Assembly (NCBI GenBank): GCA_947454145.1
Contig: CANGIW010000001.1
Coordinates: 1-64,000, forward strand
Length of the DNA stretch: 64,000 nt
From: Rickettsiales bacterium
GTDB lineage: Bacteria; Pseudomonadota; Alphaproteobacteria; Rickettsiales; Rickettsiaceae
Direction of reading: 5' to 3'
The notes below the pieces were generated by a model. It saw only the letters and a list, made by a program, of their open reading frames with translations, did no database searches and was not told the origin of the DNA. Positions 36,362 through 45,964 of this stretch are shown in pieces. Position numbers and translations under genes: made by a program. Every line of letters starts with the position of its first letter. The first letter of the stretch is position 1.

Positions 36362-39300
36362 GTGACTTTTACAAAGAATAAATTAAATTTATTCTTCATT
36401 CTTTTCCTAAATTTTTTCCTCTTATTCTTTCCATTCCATAGCGCTATTACTACCAATGATAGTAAAACAAAAAATCTCTCTACCTTAGATTTGTCTAGTG
36501 AGGAGGATGTTGCAACGGGTAATAGTACCTTTGATGGTATCATCAATGGAATAAAAAGTATGACTTGTGAAACCATGCACGTGTATGAAGTTTTTGCTGA
36601 CGGAGCTTTTAACAATAGTTGTATAACTTCTACTGCGCTGGGTGTTGCATTTGCTTATATAGCATATCCTACAGCAGTACCTTTAATGATGAGACTTAGA
36701 ATAAGTGATAAACAACTATTTGGTAAAAATCAATGTTCAGTTAAAAATAATGCAGACTATAATGACCCAAGAATTACTTTTGGGATATGTAGTAATGTCA
36801 AGATATCTTTTATTAGTATAAAATTATTTGTTGTATCGGTTGCTAAATTAACTATGGCATTTGGCGGTGGAGATTGGAATAAAATGTGGAAATCTTTTGC
36901 CGATATTATTTTTGGACAGGAATATTATAAAGAGATGTTTGAAATATATAAAGACAAAAAAGTTGGAGATTCTGGCATATTGCTAGATGTCGGATCTTTA
37001 CCTATATCCTGGTCTATAATAACGCAACAAGATACTATTTGTGTAGCTACAAAAGGATTTTTTGGAGCATTATTTGATGCTACAGAGTATTTACCAATTG
37101 GCTGTAAATATATGAGTGAGCCTTATACAAAAAGTATTTATGCGGATGTAGTTACAGGACAAACTGATAATAAACAAACACAAAAATATAAAAGTTGTTC
37201 CAATTTTGGAACTTGCTATAAAAATGTAACAGATAATTCAAAAGCCTTAAGATCTATAACTTCTATAATAGTTTATTGTACTTATCAAGTTTTAACTAAA
37301 GCTCTTGTAAGCCCTGATGTTTGTAGTATTACAGATGCAAAGGATAAACTGTCATCTGGTACCGTCACAAAAGGCAGTCTATTATATAAGGTACAAGATA
37401 ATTTGCGCTCATTTGTAAAACTTTTCCTACTCTTATATACAATATCTATCGGATATAAAATGATGGTTTATGGTTCTGCAAAAGAAGATATCATGATGAT
37501 ATCTTTAAAGATTATTTTGGTTGTGTATTTTTCAATCGGTATAGATTTAAGGAATCATAAAAATGAACGTCAAGATGGTATTAGTGGATTTACACTACCA
37601 TTACTCATGAGTGCTAGTAATAGTTTTGCATCATGGGTAATGAATGCAGGAAGTAGCGGGTTATGTAATTTCCCTCAAAATGAATATGTAGGAAATTATC
37701 AATTTTTAGCATTGTGGGATAGTGTGGACTGTAGGCTAGGGCATTATTTAGGAATTGATATGTTTGCTGATTTCCATGATGAAAATTCTAAAAAAAATGA
37801 TAAATGGGGTGAAGCGTCTGGTTTAAGTTTCTCTGTGCCTCCATATTTATATTTATTAGCAATAGGTCTTTTTACAGGTTTCACAGCATTAACAGAATTA
37901 GCTTTGGCATATCCTATACTTATAATATCTGTAATAGCATATTTTGTTCAGGTTTTTATCAGCTCGGTAATTATGATTTTGGTTTTTGGTATTATGGCGC
38001 CACTTTTTGTGCCCATGGTATTACTTGATGCAACAAAAGGTTATTTCAACAAATGGTTAAATATAATAATATCTTTCTCACTCAAGCCAATGGTTGTCTC
38101 AGCTTTTATAATAGTTATGTTTTCACTTTATGATAGAAGCTTATATGGCACATGTAAACATTCTGCTGAAAATTACAATGGTAAAAAAATATTTGTACTC
38201 AAAGATAACAAGAGGGATTATCTAGGTAGAGCTGAAGATTATGAAAATTGTATTTATAGTTTAGGTTATATATTTCATTCTCCCCGCAAAGATTCGTCTA
38301 AGATATCAAACAATGATTTCTTAAATCAAAATTATGAGTCTAAAAATTTTTCTGATGCCCAAAAGAATAATAAATTTTTGTCCGATGGAGTTGAAACAGA
38401 GAAGGGAGTTTTTTCTGATTTTTTTATTGGAATTTTTTCAAAGCTAGAAAAAATTTTAATGTCTATGCTTGTTGGATGTATAACATTATATTTAATTCAG
38501 GTTCTTGCCGAGCAATTGGAGAGATTTTTGGCAGATTTAAGTATGGGTGTTAATTCGAATGCATTAGAAAGTAGTTTTGGAAAGGGGTTTGAAAAAGCGT
38601 TAAACAAGAGAAATATAAATCTAAATATAACTCCAAGTAACATTAGTAGCGGTTTAAAGACAGCATCATCTTTTGCTGCACGTAACATTAGTAGCGGTTT
38701 AAAGACAGCATCATCTTTTGCTGCAAGTAAATTATCTAATGCGCGTAAAAATGCTACTAAGGAAGATACAAAGATAGAACCAGAATCTGATAAAAATACA
38801 GAAACTAACAATAATACAGAAACTACTAATAATCAATTAGAAGTATTTTCTGAAGAAAGAAGTAATTTTCAAAAATCTCTTTTGCTTCCTGGGGGAGAAG
38901 AAAAGAAAATAGAAAATGTTAAAATAGATAGCTTTGGCCCAAATAAAGGAGCAAGTTCTAAAGATATAAAAGAAATCATAGAGAAATTTCACCAAGACAA
39001 AAACGTCAATTTATTCAAAAGCGAAGGTGACATGATGCAAAATGCTAAAGAAGGCGAAAACAATCTACAATTCTCTTATGAAGAGTTCAGTAGATATGTT
39101 GCTAATATGGGTAAAGCAGAGCAATCCAACAAATATCATAAATTTAAAGATGCATATTCCGCAACATTGGAAAGATATTTAGAAGATAATCCGTTAATGA
39201 AGAAAAATGCTGATGAATTAGCGCTAAGACTTGAAAATTCAATAGGTGGAGAACAAGCAAACGATCTAAGGGAAATAAACACCGGAATTTTAAATAAACT

Positions 39301-39523
39301 TGGTGTCAGCAGAACATTAACATTAAAAGATATAGAACCAGAGAATTCTGATAATATAAAAGATAATAGTGAATTATCTGAAAATAAAATAAACGATGTA
39401 AAAATGGATGATAGTGATAAACAACCAGAGAATTCTGATAATATAAAAGATAATAGTGAATTATCTGAAAATAAAATAAACGATGTAAAAATGGATGATA
39501 GTGATAAACAAAATCAAGAATAG
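36362..39523 (+). CDS. virB6: VirB6-family type IV secretion protein following virB4
   Basis: Polytopic T4SS channel subunit, 1053 residues. Starts at GTG (no upstream in-frame ATG) with an immediate signal peptide (1-27). A Cys-rich periplasmic region (55-330, including DPRITFGICSN), the VirB6/TrbL membrane core (350-720, with NYQFLALWDSVDCRLGHYLG and LFVPMVLLDATKG), a 45-bp internal duplication, and a C-terminal domain (about 855-998) follow. It is a clear paralogue of the VirB6 at 22.9 kb over its whole length. The tail ends in an exact 29-residue duplication. Lies 34 bases after virB4. Confidence 0.92.
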   Translation: MTFTKNKLNLFFILFLNFFLLFFPFHSAITTNDSKTKNLSTLDLSSEEDVATGNSTFDGIINGIKSMTCETMHVYEVFADGAFNNSCITSTALGVAFAYIAYPTAVPLMMRLRISDKQLFGKNQCSVKNNADYNDPRITFGICSNVKISFISIKLFVVSVAKLTMAFGGGDWNKMWKSFADIIFGQEYYKEMFEIYKDKKVGDSGILLDVGSLPISWSIITQQDTICVATKGFFGALFDATEYLPIGCKYMSEPYTKSIYADVVTGQTDNKQTQKYKSCSNFGTCYKNVTDNSKALRSITSIIVYCTYQVLTKALVSPDVCSITDAKDKLSSGTVTKGSLLYKVQDNLRSFVKLFLLLYTISIGYKMMVYGSAKEDIMMISLKIILVVYFSIGIDLRNHKNERQDGISGFTLPLLMSASNSFASWVMNAGSSGLCNFPQNEYVGNYQFLALWDSVDCRLGHYLGIDMFADFHDENSKKNDKWGEASGLSFSVPPYLYLLAIGLFTGFTALTELALAYPILIISVIAYFVQVFISSVIMILVFGIMAPLFVPMVLLDATKGYFNKWLNIIISFSLKPMVVSAFIIVMFSLYDRSLYGTCKHSAENYNGKKIFVLKDNKRDYLGRAEDYENCIYSLGYIFHSPRKDSSKISNNDFLNQNYESKNFSDAQKNNKFLSDGVETEKGVFSDFFIGIFSKLEKILMSMLVGCITLYLIQVLAEQLERFLADLSMGVNSNALESSFGKGFEKALNKRNINLNITPSNISSGLKTASSFAARNISSGLKTASSFAASKLSNARKNATKEDTKIEPESDKNTETNNNTETTNNQLEVFSEERSNFQKSLLLPGGEEKKIENVKIDSFGPNKGASSKDIKEIIEKFHQDKNVNLFKSEGDMMQNAKEGENNLQFSYEEFSRYVANMGKAEQSNKYHKFKDAYSATLERYLEDNPLMKKNADELALRLENSIGGEQANDLREINTGILNKLGVSRTLTLKDIEPENSDNIKDNSELSENKINDVKMDDSDKQPENSDNIKDNSELSENKINDVKMDDSDKQNQE
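38639..38728 (+). repeat. 45-bp tandem duplication in virB6
   Basis: Two adjacent copies (38639-38683, 38684-38728) encode NISSGLKTASSFAA plus one variable residue. The near-perfect identity at DNA level indicates recent origin, and the frame is kept. Confidence 0.88.
39341..39511 (+). repeat. 87-bp tandem duplication at the 3' end of virB6
   Basis: Copy 1 begins at 39341 and copy 2 at 39428; the 87-bp (29-residue) unit starts ENSDNIKDNSELSENKIND. The copies appear identical in DNA, so this is a very recent event. It extends an acidic, disordered tail. Confidence 0.92.
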
Positions 39524-39625
39524 TAAATGATTATTTTAAATAAATTTGGTATAATTAATAATGTCAATGTAGTTAATTGATGGTGTGAATATTAAGTAAT
39601 TAACCTTAAAAATAAAATTTTAGAT

Positions 39626-39955
39626 ATGAAAAAATTGTTATTAGTTAGCAGTTTATTAACTGCATTATCCTTTTCAGCTATTGCTTTTGAAGATACTACA
39701 AATGTTGAATCACAAAACCCTAGCTCCTCATCTTTAGAAGTTGAGAAAAAAATTGAAAATTCAACCAAAGGTGATGCTAAAAAAACTAAATATAAAAGCA
39801 AGCGTAAAGCTAAAAAAGAGAGTAAAGTTGAGCACAAACATGAGAATGAGCACAACCACAAGCATGAAAATGAGCATGATCACCAGCACAAGCATGAATC
39901 TGAAAAAAAAGATGATGGGAGTGATAAAAAAGAAGAAAGTAACAACAAATCTTAA
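39626..39955 (+). CDS. small secreted histidine-rich protein
   Basis: The 109-residue product has a clear signal peptide (1-20, ending SAIA) and a mature part that is Lys/Glu/Ser-rich and then His-rich: between residues 72 and 90 His recurs in HEN and HKH patterns alternating with acidic residues. Such clusters bind Zn, Ni or Cu in other proteins; metal buffering or metal-dependent surface binding is an inference. No named family recognised. The signal peptide closely resembles that of the outer-membrane protein at 41587. Follows virB6 by about 100 bases. Confidence 0.7.
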   Translation: MKKLLLVSSLLTALSFSAIAFEDTTNVESQNPSSSSLEVEKKIENSTKGDAKKTKYKSKRKAKKESKVEHKHENEHNHKHENEHDHQHKHESEKKDDGSDKKEESNNKS

Positions 39956-40016
39956 TAATATATAAAATTAACTTTTAATACTATATATTTTAGAGACTTT
40001 GTGCTTTAACTACTAC

Positions 40017-40054
40017 TACAGTAGAGCCTATATATCTTTTTAGGTTTTACTGTA
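40017..40054. terminator. interrupted hairpin between convergent genes, candidate terminator
   Basis: TACAGTA (40017-40023) and CCTA pair with TAGG and TACTGTA (40048-40054), with a small internal loop and a U-rich apical loop. It sits between the convergent His-rich and 195-aa genes. No perfect U-run follows. Confidence 0.4.
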
Positions 40055-40142
40055 TTTGTTGTATACCCTTACTATAAGATGCTATTGAATTCTTTTTTAA
40101 AATACCTAAGTCCAACTAAATTAGTATATTATTTATGATTAC

Positions 40143-40730
40143 TTAAATTGAGAGTTTTATACCTACTGATAACTTATTTTTAAGATCCATTTTATAATAA
40201 TCATTGTTTTCATATTTAAAGAATAAATCTTCTACAGATCCTAAGGATAGAAAATTATAATCCATATGTATAAGAGTGTTTTGAGTAAAAAAATAATTCA
40301 TATAAGCATTAAGACCCAAAAAAAAATTTTCTCTATCATAAAAATGTCTAAATTTGTTAACATTATTCTCCGTGCTATTTGTTAGAGCAAAATTCAAAGT
40401 TCCAAGGCAACCAAATAAACCTAGTGAAAATTTTGCAGAATCGAAATTAATTAAATCAAAATAACTGTTTACCATTAAGCCCCAACCTTTTAATTGAGAA
40501 TTAAAACTAGTATCATTTTTTTTTTGAATAATAGTAAAATTTTCATTTTCATTAGAAAATTTTATAGGCGTAATATCAAACCAGCTTTTTTTTATCGAAT
40601 TATCTAATAAATATTGAGAATTACCTCTATAAAAAACATTTAAATTATCTTTAGCATAAGAAGAAAATATATTTAAAAATATAATAATGATGCAGATAAC
40701 AGCTCTAACAATAAATTTAATCTGTAGCAT
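40143..40730 (-). CDS. putative outer-membrane beta-barrel protein, 195 aa
   Basis: Signal peptide at about 1-26 (ending SYA), then alternating hydrophobic/polar strands ending in a C-terminal SVGIKLSI typical of outer-membrane barrels. It aligns by eye with the neighbouring 256-aa protein (GLMVNSYFDLINFDSAKF against GLLGRVYFDIADLGWSKL; NFLSLGSVEDL against SFLKVAEVKDD), so the two are diverged tandem paralogues. It is shorter and could be a degenerating copy. Function unknown; surface exposure is inferred. Confidence 0.62.
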   Translation of the reverse strand: MLQIKFIVRAVICIIIIFLNIFSSYAKDNLNVFYRGNSQYLLDNSIKKSWFDITPIKFSNENENFTIIQKKNDTSFNSQLKGWGLMVNSYFDLINFDSAKFSLGLFGCLGTLNFALTNSTENNVNKFRHFYDRENFFLGLNAYMNYFFTQNTLIHMDYNFLSLGSVEDLFFKYENNDYYKMDLKNKLSVGIKLSI

Positions 40731-40816
40731 ATATAAATATTTGAATAAAATTTAAAAAATAAAACAAATAACCCACATAACATGAGTTACTTGTTTTAAG
40801 ATAAGAAATATTGATA

Positions 40817-41587
40817 CTATAAATAGAATCTTACACCAAGATTAAGATTGTGCGCATTCACGTGATATGGTGTATCATATTCATTTTTATTGCTACTAGC
40901 TCCATCATCTTTTACTTCAGCTACTTTTAAAAATGAATACTCAATGTTTAATTCTGAAGATTCAGTCATTGCATAACTGAATCCCGCATTAAAACCATAA
41001 GCGAAATCACCATAGTTCTCACTTTTAGTTGTTATGCTTATATTTGCTGGTGCTGTGGGATTTTCAGCGTTAGGAACGGTTCCTGACAAAACTTGCTTTA
41101 CTGTTGTCCATGAATAACCAGCAGTACCACCTATAAATAATTTAGACCAACCAAGATCAGCTATATCAAAATACACTCTTCCAAGAAGACCATATGATCC
41201 AACAGTAATTTTTGATGAAGCATTATCAACCTTTGGTGGTAAAGAATTACCAGCTAAAGCTACATATGTTTTGGTTTGATTTGCTGGAGCTGATAAATTT
41301 GCAGGCGTAACAGCATCAAAATCTGTATCCATCAAATAATAAGCGTTGGCTTCAATACGAAAACTATCCATTAAATAGCTACCAACACCTCCTTGTACCC
41401 AGAAAGCCAGTGGTTTGTTAGATACATCTTCTTTAATTAACTGCCCACCTTTCATATTGTCAGCAGAAATACCATCTACCAACTTACTAGGATTCCCATC
41501 AATTCTTAAGTACATTCCGTGTTCTTTAGCGATAGCTGAGGTAGATAAAGCGCCTAAAAGAGAAGTTGCCAATAATAATTTTTTCAT
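40817..41587 (-). CDS. outer-membrane beta-barrel surface protein, 256 aa
   Basis: Signal peptide 1-20 (MKKLLLATSLLGALSTSAIA), then about eight amphipathic strands with aromatic girdles and the C-terminal strand NLNLGVRFYL ending in an aromatic-Leu, as in OmpW/OmpA-barrel or rickettsial surface antigen families. Ala/Thr/Asn-rich loops (85-100, 165-185) are candidate exposed regions. An AAAAAGG ribosome site precedes the ATG. An upstream paralogue lies 86 bases downstream in transcription order. The exact family cannot be fixed from sequence alone. Confidence 0.75.
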   Translation of the reverse strand: MKKLLLATSLLGALSTSAIAKEHGMYLRIDGNPSKLVDGISADNMKGGQLIKEDVSNKPLAFWVQGGVGSYLMDSFRIEANAYYLMDTDFDAVTPANLSAPANQTKTYVALAGNSLPPKVDNASSKITVGSYGLLGRVYFDIADLGWSKLFIGGTAGYSWTTVKQVLSGTVPNAENPTAPANISITTKSENYGDFAYGFNAGFSYAMTESSELNIEYSFLKVAEVKDDGASSNKNEYDTPYHVNAHNLNLGVRFYL

Positions 41588-42424
41588 AAAATAAAACCTT
41601 TTTTAAAATTGATCAAAACTAGTGTCATCCACAGTGTTTAAAATATATACTATGCGGCTTACACAAATTAACTTTAACAACCCAAAGTGGATTTTAAAAC
41701 GTTATTGGTATTAAAATATAAAAAAAAATATCCTAGGTATATAAAGTGGTGCAAAAATGCAACAATTCGTTGAATTAATCTCAAAAAGCTATTTCGTTTA
41801 AAACTCTATCGATAGTTATATATTTTTTTAATTAAAAATCTATAAAAGCTAAAGATTAAGATGCAATTATCTTATGGACATTTCCTTATTAACATCAATA
41901 CATCAATCATTTTGGCGATAAGAAACAATTTATACCAATATTAAAGCTAGCTTTTTCTATGTTATCATAGCATTATGAAAAACTTATCGCGCGCGCAACT
42001 ACCCAATAAAGCCGTGATGTATCTTTGCTCTTTCTTTCAAACTTCAATATATGTATAATATTCCCATAGTGCAACCTTTTATTGAATAGCTTTGATATTA
42101 CATCAAAAAAATGGTGCACTTTATTTTTGAATTTTTAAAAGCCTTGTATATATTGATAAAAATGTTATTGATATGTCTATTTGCAAAAATAGAGTTCAGG
42201 GAAAAAAAGTGAGCAGGTGGTTGGCAAAAAGAGTGACAAATATTATGATCAAAATAATTTCAAGCACTTATTTGACTCAATATATTTCTTTGTAGAAGTA
42301 TTCTATGTTAACTTAATTTACTATATAAAACGATGGATAAACAATAATATTCATGCGTTTAAGAAATTTAAAGATGCTATCAAATGCTTTTTAAAATGTT
42401 TAGGGCTACCTAAATTACTGTAGG
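41588..42424. other. long intergenic region with small ORFs and a dispersed 25-bp repeat
   Basis: About 840 bases with no well-supported gene. A GTG-started 68-codon frame at 42217-42423 lacks a ribosome site and family signs. A 33-codon ATG frame at 42111-42212 begins MVHFIFEFL; nearly the same start (MVHFTFEFL) recurs at 51277. A short GC-alternating GCGCGCGC patch lies near 41989. It could be the decayed remains of a mobile or duplicated gene. Confidence 0.35.
42112..42136 (+). repeat. dispersed short repeat, copy 1
   Basis: The segment TGGTGCACTTTATTTTTGAA plus TTTTT recurs at 51277-51301 with one base change. Only two copies were noticed in the window; the family size genome-wide is unknown. 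Confidence 0.6.
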
Positions 42425-43525
42425 TTATACATTAAAGCGAAAATGTATAACATCTGCATCTTGTACAATATATTCTTTACCTTCTAAACGCATTTTTCCT
42501 TGTTCTTTAACAATTACTTCAGAGCCGCAAGCACTATAATCTTCATATTTTATAACTTCAGCTCTTATAAAACCTTTTTCAAAATCTGTATGTATTATTC
42601 CAGCAGCACTAGGGGCAGTTGTACCTTTTTTAAAAGTCCAAGCTCTTGCTTCCTTTGGCCCTATAGTAAAATAGCTTTCTAATTGTAAAATTTCATATCC
42701 CGCTTTAATGATTTTATTCAAACCTGTTTCTTCTAATCCCAAATCTGCCATAAATGCTATCTTTTCATTCTCATCTTCTAGCAAAGCTATTTCTGATTCA
42801 ATTTTAGCAGAAACTATAATAACACCAATTTTTTTAGTTGCCGCATACTCTTGTAATTTGTTGCTATATGCATTTCCAGATTTAGCGTCATTTTCTAAAA
42901 CATTACAAACAAAAAGCATAGGTTTTGCGGTCAAAAGATTTAAATCCGCTACTAAATAAGAATTTTGTTCAAATCCGTCAATTTCGATAGCTCTTAAACC
43001 TTCGGATAAATGTTTTAGCAAGATGTTTAAAAAAGCTATCGTAGCTTTTGCTTCAGCATCACCAGACTTAGCCTTTTTCTCTAGAGTAAAAATACGCTTT
43101 TCGCATGAAGTTATATCAGCAAGTATAAGCTCTGTATTTATTATCTCAACATCATATACTGGATCTACTTTATTATGTACATGAGTAACATTTGTATCGT
43201 CAAAACAACGTAATACCTGTATAATAGCATCTACTTGCCTAATGTGACTCAAAAATTTATTCCCCAAACCTTCGCCTTTACTAGCGCCGGCTACTAAACC
43301 AGCAATATCTACTAATTCAACAATAGCTGGTATAATTTTGGCTGAAGCTGCTAATTTAGCTAAATTATCTAATCTTTTATCTGGCACATTAACAACTCCA
43401 ACGTTTGGCTCTATTGTACAAAATGGATAATTTGCAGCTTGGGCAGAGCAAGAAGCGGTTAACGCATTAAATAAAGTTGACTTGCCTACGTTGGGTAAAC
43501 CTACTATTCCACATTTTAATCCCAT
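42425..43525 (-). CDS. ychF: ribosome-associated GTPase/ATPase YchF
   Basis: Obg-family P-loop NTPase that prefers ATP and binds ribosomes; involved in oxidative stress response in other bacteria. The 366 residues include GLPNVGKSTLFNALT (P-loop), VDIAGLVAGASKGEGLGN (G3 with the family insertion), a coiled-coil insertion (about 130-200) and the C-terminal TGS domain (FFTIGPKEAR-like region and ADVIHFRFNV end). Full length. The order ychF-pth is conserved in many bacteria. Confidence 0.95.
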   Translation of the reverse strand: MGLKCGIVGLPNVGKSTLFNALTASCSAQAANYPFCTIEPNVGVVNVPDKRLDNLAKLAASAKIIPAIVELVDIAGLVAGASKGEGLGNKFLSHIRQVDAIIQVLRCFDDTNVTHVHNKVDPVYDVEIINTELILADITSCEKRIFTLEKKAKSGDAEAKATIAFLNILLKHLSEGLRAIEIDGFEQNSYLVADLNLLTAKPMLFVCNVLENDAKSGNAYSNKLQEYAATKKIGVIIVSAKIESEIALLEDENEKIAFMADLGLEETGLNKIIKAGYEILQLESYFTIGPKEARAWTFKKGTTAPSAAGIIHTDFEKGFIRAEVIKYEDYSACGSEVIVKEQGKMRLEGKEYIVQDADVIHFRFNV

Positions 43526-43569
43526 ATTTCTCCTTTTTTACCGACTTTGAAAATTGATATAATTTTTTA

Positions 43570-44142
43570 TTATTGTTTTTTTAAATGAATGAGTTTTTTT
43601 ACAAAGTTTTCGTAAGATTTAGAAAACAATAAATCTAAATTGTTTGTACAGTCTACTATCAATTCGGCTAATGTATCTAAATTATGTTTATAAAAATTAC
43701 CTAACACATAATCGCTTACATTTTCTGAATTTTCAGGCCTTCCAATACCTAACCTAACTCTTGTATAATCTTTTCCTATATTTCCGTCTATAGAAATCAA
43801 ACCTTTATGTCCGGCAGCAGAACCACCATGTTTAATTTTTACTTCTGCAAATTTTAAATCTAAATCGTCATGAATCACTACTATATCAGACAAATCAATC
43901 TTATAATAGTTTTTTATCAAACTAACAGATTGACCAGATAAATTCATGTAAGTTGTTGGCTTTGCTAATAATATTTTATTATCATTTATTTGTATCGGAG
44001 TAATATCTGCTTTAAATTTACTCAGCTCATTAAAATTAGCTCTATATTTTGCAGCTATAGAATCTAATATCATAAAACCTATATTATGCCTAGTTTTAAT
44101 ATATTCTAATCCAGGATTACCCAAACCTACTATTAACATCAT
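43570..44142 (-). CDS. pth: peptidyl-tRNA hydrolase
   Basis: Releases tRNA from prematurely dropped peptidyl-tRNA. The 190-residue protein has VGLGNPG at the start, catalytic His19 in TRHNIGF, Asn near 67 in TYMNLSG, the Asp of HDDLDL, and GGSAAGHKGL. Complete. Lies 45 bases before ychF and 7 bases after recJ on the same strand, forming a recJ-pth-ychF group. Confidence 0.95.
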   Translation of the reverse strand: MMLIVGLGNPGLEYIKTRHNIGFMILDSIAAKYRANFNELSKFKADITPIQINDNKILLAKPTTYMNLSGQSVSLIKNYYKIDLSDIVVIHDDLDLKFAEVKIKHGGSAAGHKGLISIDGNIGKDYTRVRLGIGRPENSENVSDYVLGNFYKHNLDTLAELIVDCTNNLDLLFSKSYENFVKKLIHLKKQ

Positions 44143-44148
44143 GTTTAT

Positions 44149-45900
44149 TTAAATAATTATATCTTGTATTATAATTTTGGGTCTGTTTTTACCATTCCAA
44201 AATTCATTCTTAACTGTTGCTATTATAGATAGCTCTTTTGCTTGATTTTGAGATAATAAAATTTGCCCCACCGTATTATATGTAGAATTAAAAGCAATAG
44301 CGCTAAGCATTTTATTACCTATACCATTATTAGAATTCTGTGTAAAACTACAACTGATATGCTTTTCTGCAACAATTTTGGTTCTGAGTAAATATAATTT
44401 ATCAATTAAAAATATTGGTTCATGATTATGCTGTCCATATGGAGACAAACTTACAATTTTATTTAAAAAATCTTCGTTTAAACTATTGGCTGTTATATTT
44501 AAATCATAATGATAAACTACATTGTATTTATCTATAACTTGATTTTTTAGCTCTTTTTGTAGAAAGATGACAAAATTTTCAATATTTTCTGCTTTCAAAG
44601 CAAATCCTGCAGCCATTGCATGGCCTCCGCCCTCTTCAAGTATGCTTAAGCTTTTAGCTTCTAATATTATTCTAGCAATATCAACATTAGCTATAGATCG
44701 GCAAGAACCTTTAGCAATATTTTTATCTATAGTAGTTATAGCAAAGCTTGGAATATTATATAACTCTTTCATTTTGCCGGCAATTAAACCAACCACTCCT
44801 GGATGCCAATTTCCATGCACCAAAACAAAGCTATCACTTCCTTTTGATTTATATGAATTTAGTGCTTCCAGATAATTTTCATTTTCTATCTGTTGTCTTA
44901 TTTGATTATATTGTTGCAAACGTTCGGCTAAATAATCTGCCTCTTCTTGGTCTATAGCAGTAAGTAGTTTACTTCCAGTATCTGCTTTTCCAACGCGCCC
45001 ACCAGCATTAATTCGAGGGCCTAAAACAAATCCAAGATGATAGCATGATATAGGTTCTGATATTCCAGCAACCTTGATCAAACTTCTTAAGCCGATATTT
45101 TTTGTATTTTGTATAATTTTTAAACCTTGAGATACAAAAGCACGATTTACATTTTTTAAAGCAACAACATCACAGATTGTACCAAGAGCTACTAGGTCTA
45201 GGTAATCCATCAAGTTAACCTGATGGGATTTTATATTACCTTGAGCTTTTAGTTTACTAATTAGCGCTACAGTAAATAAAAATGTTACACCTACAGCTGC
45301 CAAATGCCCATAATTAGATGTCTCATCTAAGCGATTTGGATTAACTAATGCATGAACTTCTGGTAATTTACTGCCTGTGATATGATGATCAATTACTATG
45401 ACGTCAAGCTCTAATTCTTTAGCTTTGGCACAAGCATCAAAAGATTGACTACCACAATCTAGTGTTATCATCAAAGACACACCTATATCTTTCAATTTCT
45501 TTACAGCATTAGCTGAAGGACCGTATCCTTCCTTTATTCTATCTGGTATGTAGACTATGGGGTCATTTCCTAATTTTCGTATAATATTTTTGAGTAAAGC
45601 CGAACTAGTAGCCCCGTCTACGTCATAATCTGCAAAAATACAAATCATTTCCCCGTCTTCTATAGCTTGTATAGTTCTATCTACAGCTTTTTCAATATCC
45701 ATTAAATGCAATGGATTTGGTAGTGTGTTTTTAATTTTGGGATGTAAAAAATTTTCTATCTCAGCAAGATCTAAATCTCGATTCGCAATCAAAGTAGCTA
45801 AAAATTGATCTAGGGAATATTTTTGCATGATCGTTAAAATTCGCCTTTCATCTATAGCTTTTTGTTGCCAAAATTTACCCATCGCAGATCTATGAAGCAT
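44149..45900 (-). CDS. recJ: single-stranded-DNA-specific exonuclease RecJ
   Basis: 5'-3' ssDNA exonuclease acting in recombination and mismatch repair. The 583 residues carry the DHH-family motifs: FADYDVDGATSSA, DCGSQSFDA, VIVIDHHITG and ALVNPNR, followed by the DHHA1 domain with GGGHAMAAGF and a C-terminal OB-fold. All metal-binding Asp/His residues are present. Begins MLHRSAMGKFWQQK; a second ATG lies six codons in. Confidence 0.94.
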   Translation of the reverse strand: MLHRSAMGKFWQQKAIDERRILTIMQKYSLDQFLATLIANRDLDLAEIENFLHPKIKNTLPNPLHLMDIEKAVDRTIQAIEDGEMICIFADYDVDGATSSALLKNIIRKLGNDPIVYIPDRIKEGYGPSANAVKKLKDIGVSLMITLDCGSQSFDACAKAKELELDVIVIDHHITGSKLPEVHALVNPNRLDETSNYGHLAAVGVTFLFTVALISKLKAQGNIKSHQVNLMDYLDLVALGTICDVVALKNVNRAFVSQGLKIIQNTKNIGLRSLIKVAGISEPISCYHLGFVLGPRINAGGRVGKADTGSKLLTAIDQEEADYLAERLQQYNQIRQQIENENYLEALNSYKSKGSDSFVLVHGNWHPGVVGLIAGKMKELYNIPSFAITTIDKNIAKGSCRSIANVDIARIILEAKSLSILEEGGGHAMAAGFALKAENIENFVIFLQKELKNQVIDKYNVVYHYDLNITANSLNEDFLNKIVSLSPYGQHNHEPIFLIDKLYLLRTKIVAEKHISCSFTQNSNNGIGNKMLSAIAFNSTYNTVGQILLSQNQAKELSIIATVKNEFWNGKNRPKIIIQDIII

Positions 45901-45964
45901 AATTTAAATTTACTCTCTATTTATTGATTTTTACAAATATTCACATCAAAAACGTGATTTTAAA

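Noticed and set aside
41976-42059. 27-codon ATG frame near the GCGCGCGC patch
   Set aside because: Too short, no ribosome site, no recognisable product.
42217-42423. 68-codon GTG-started frame
   Set aside because: No ribosome site, no family sign, lies in a repeat-bearing spacer; mentioned only within the intergenic feature.
44567-44875. 102-codon plus-strand frame opposite recJ
   Set aside because: Antisense to the conserved DHHA1 region of recJ.
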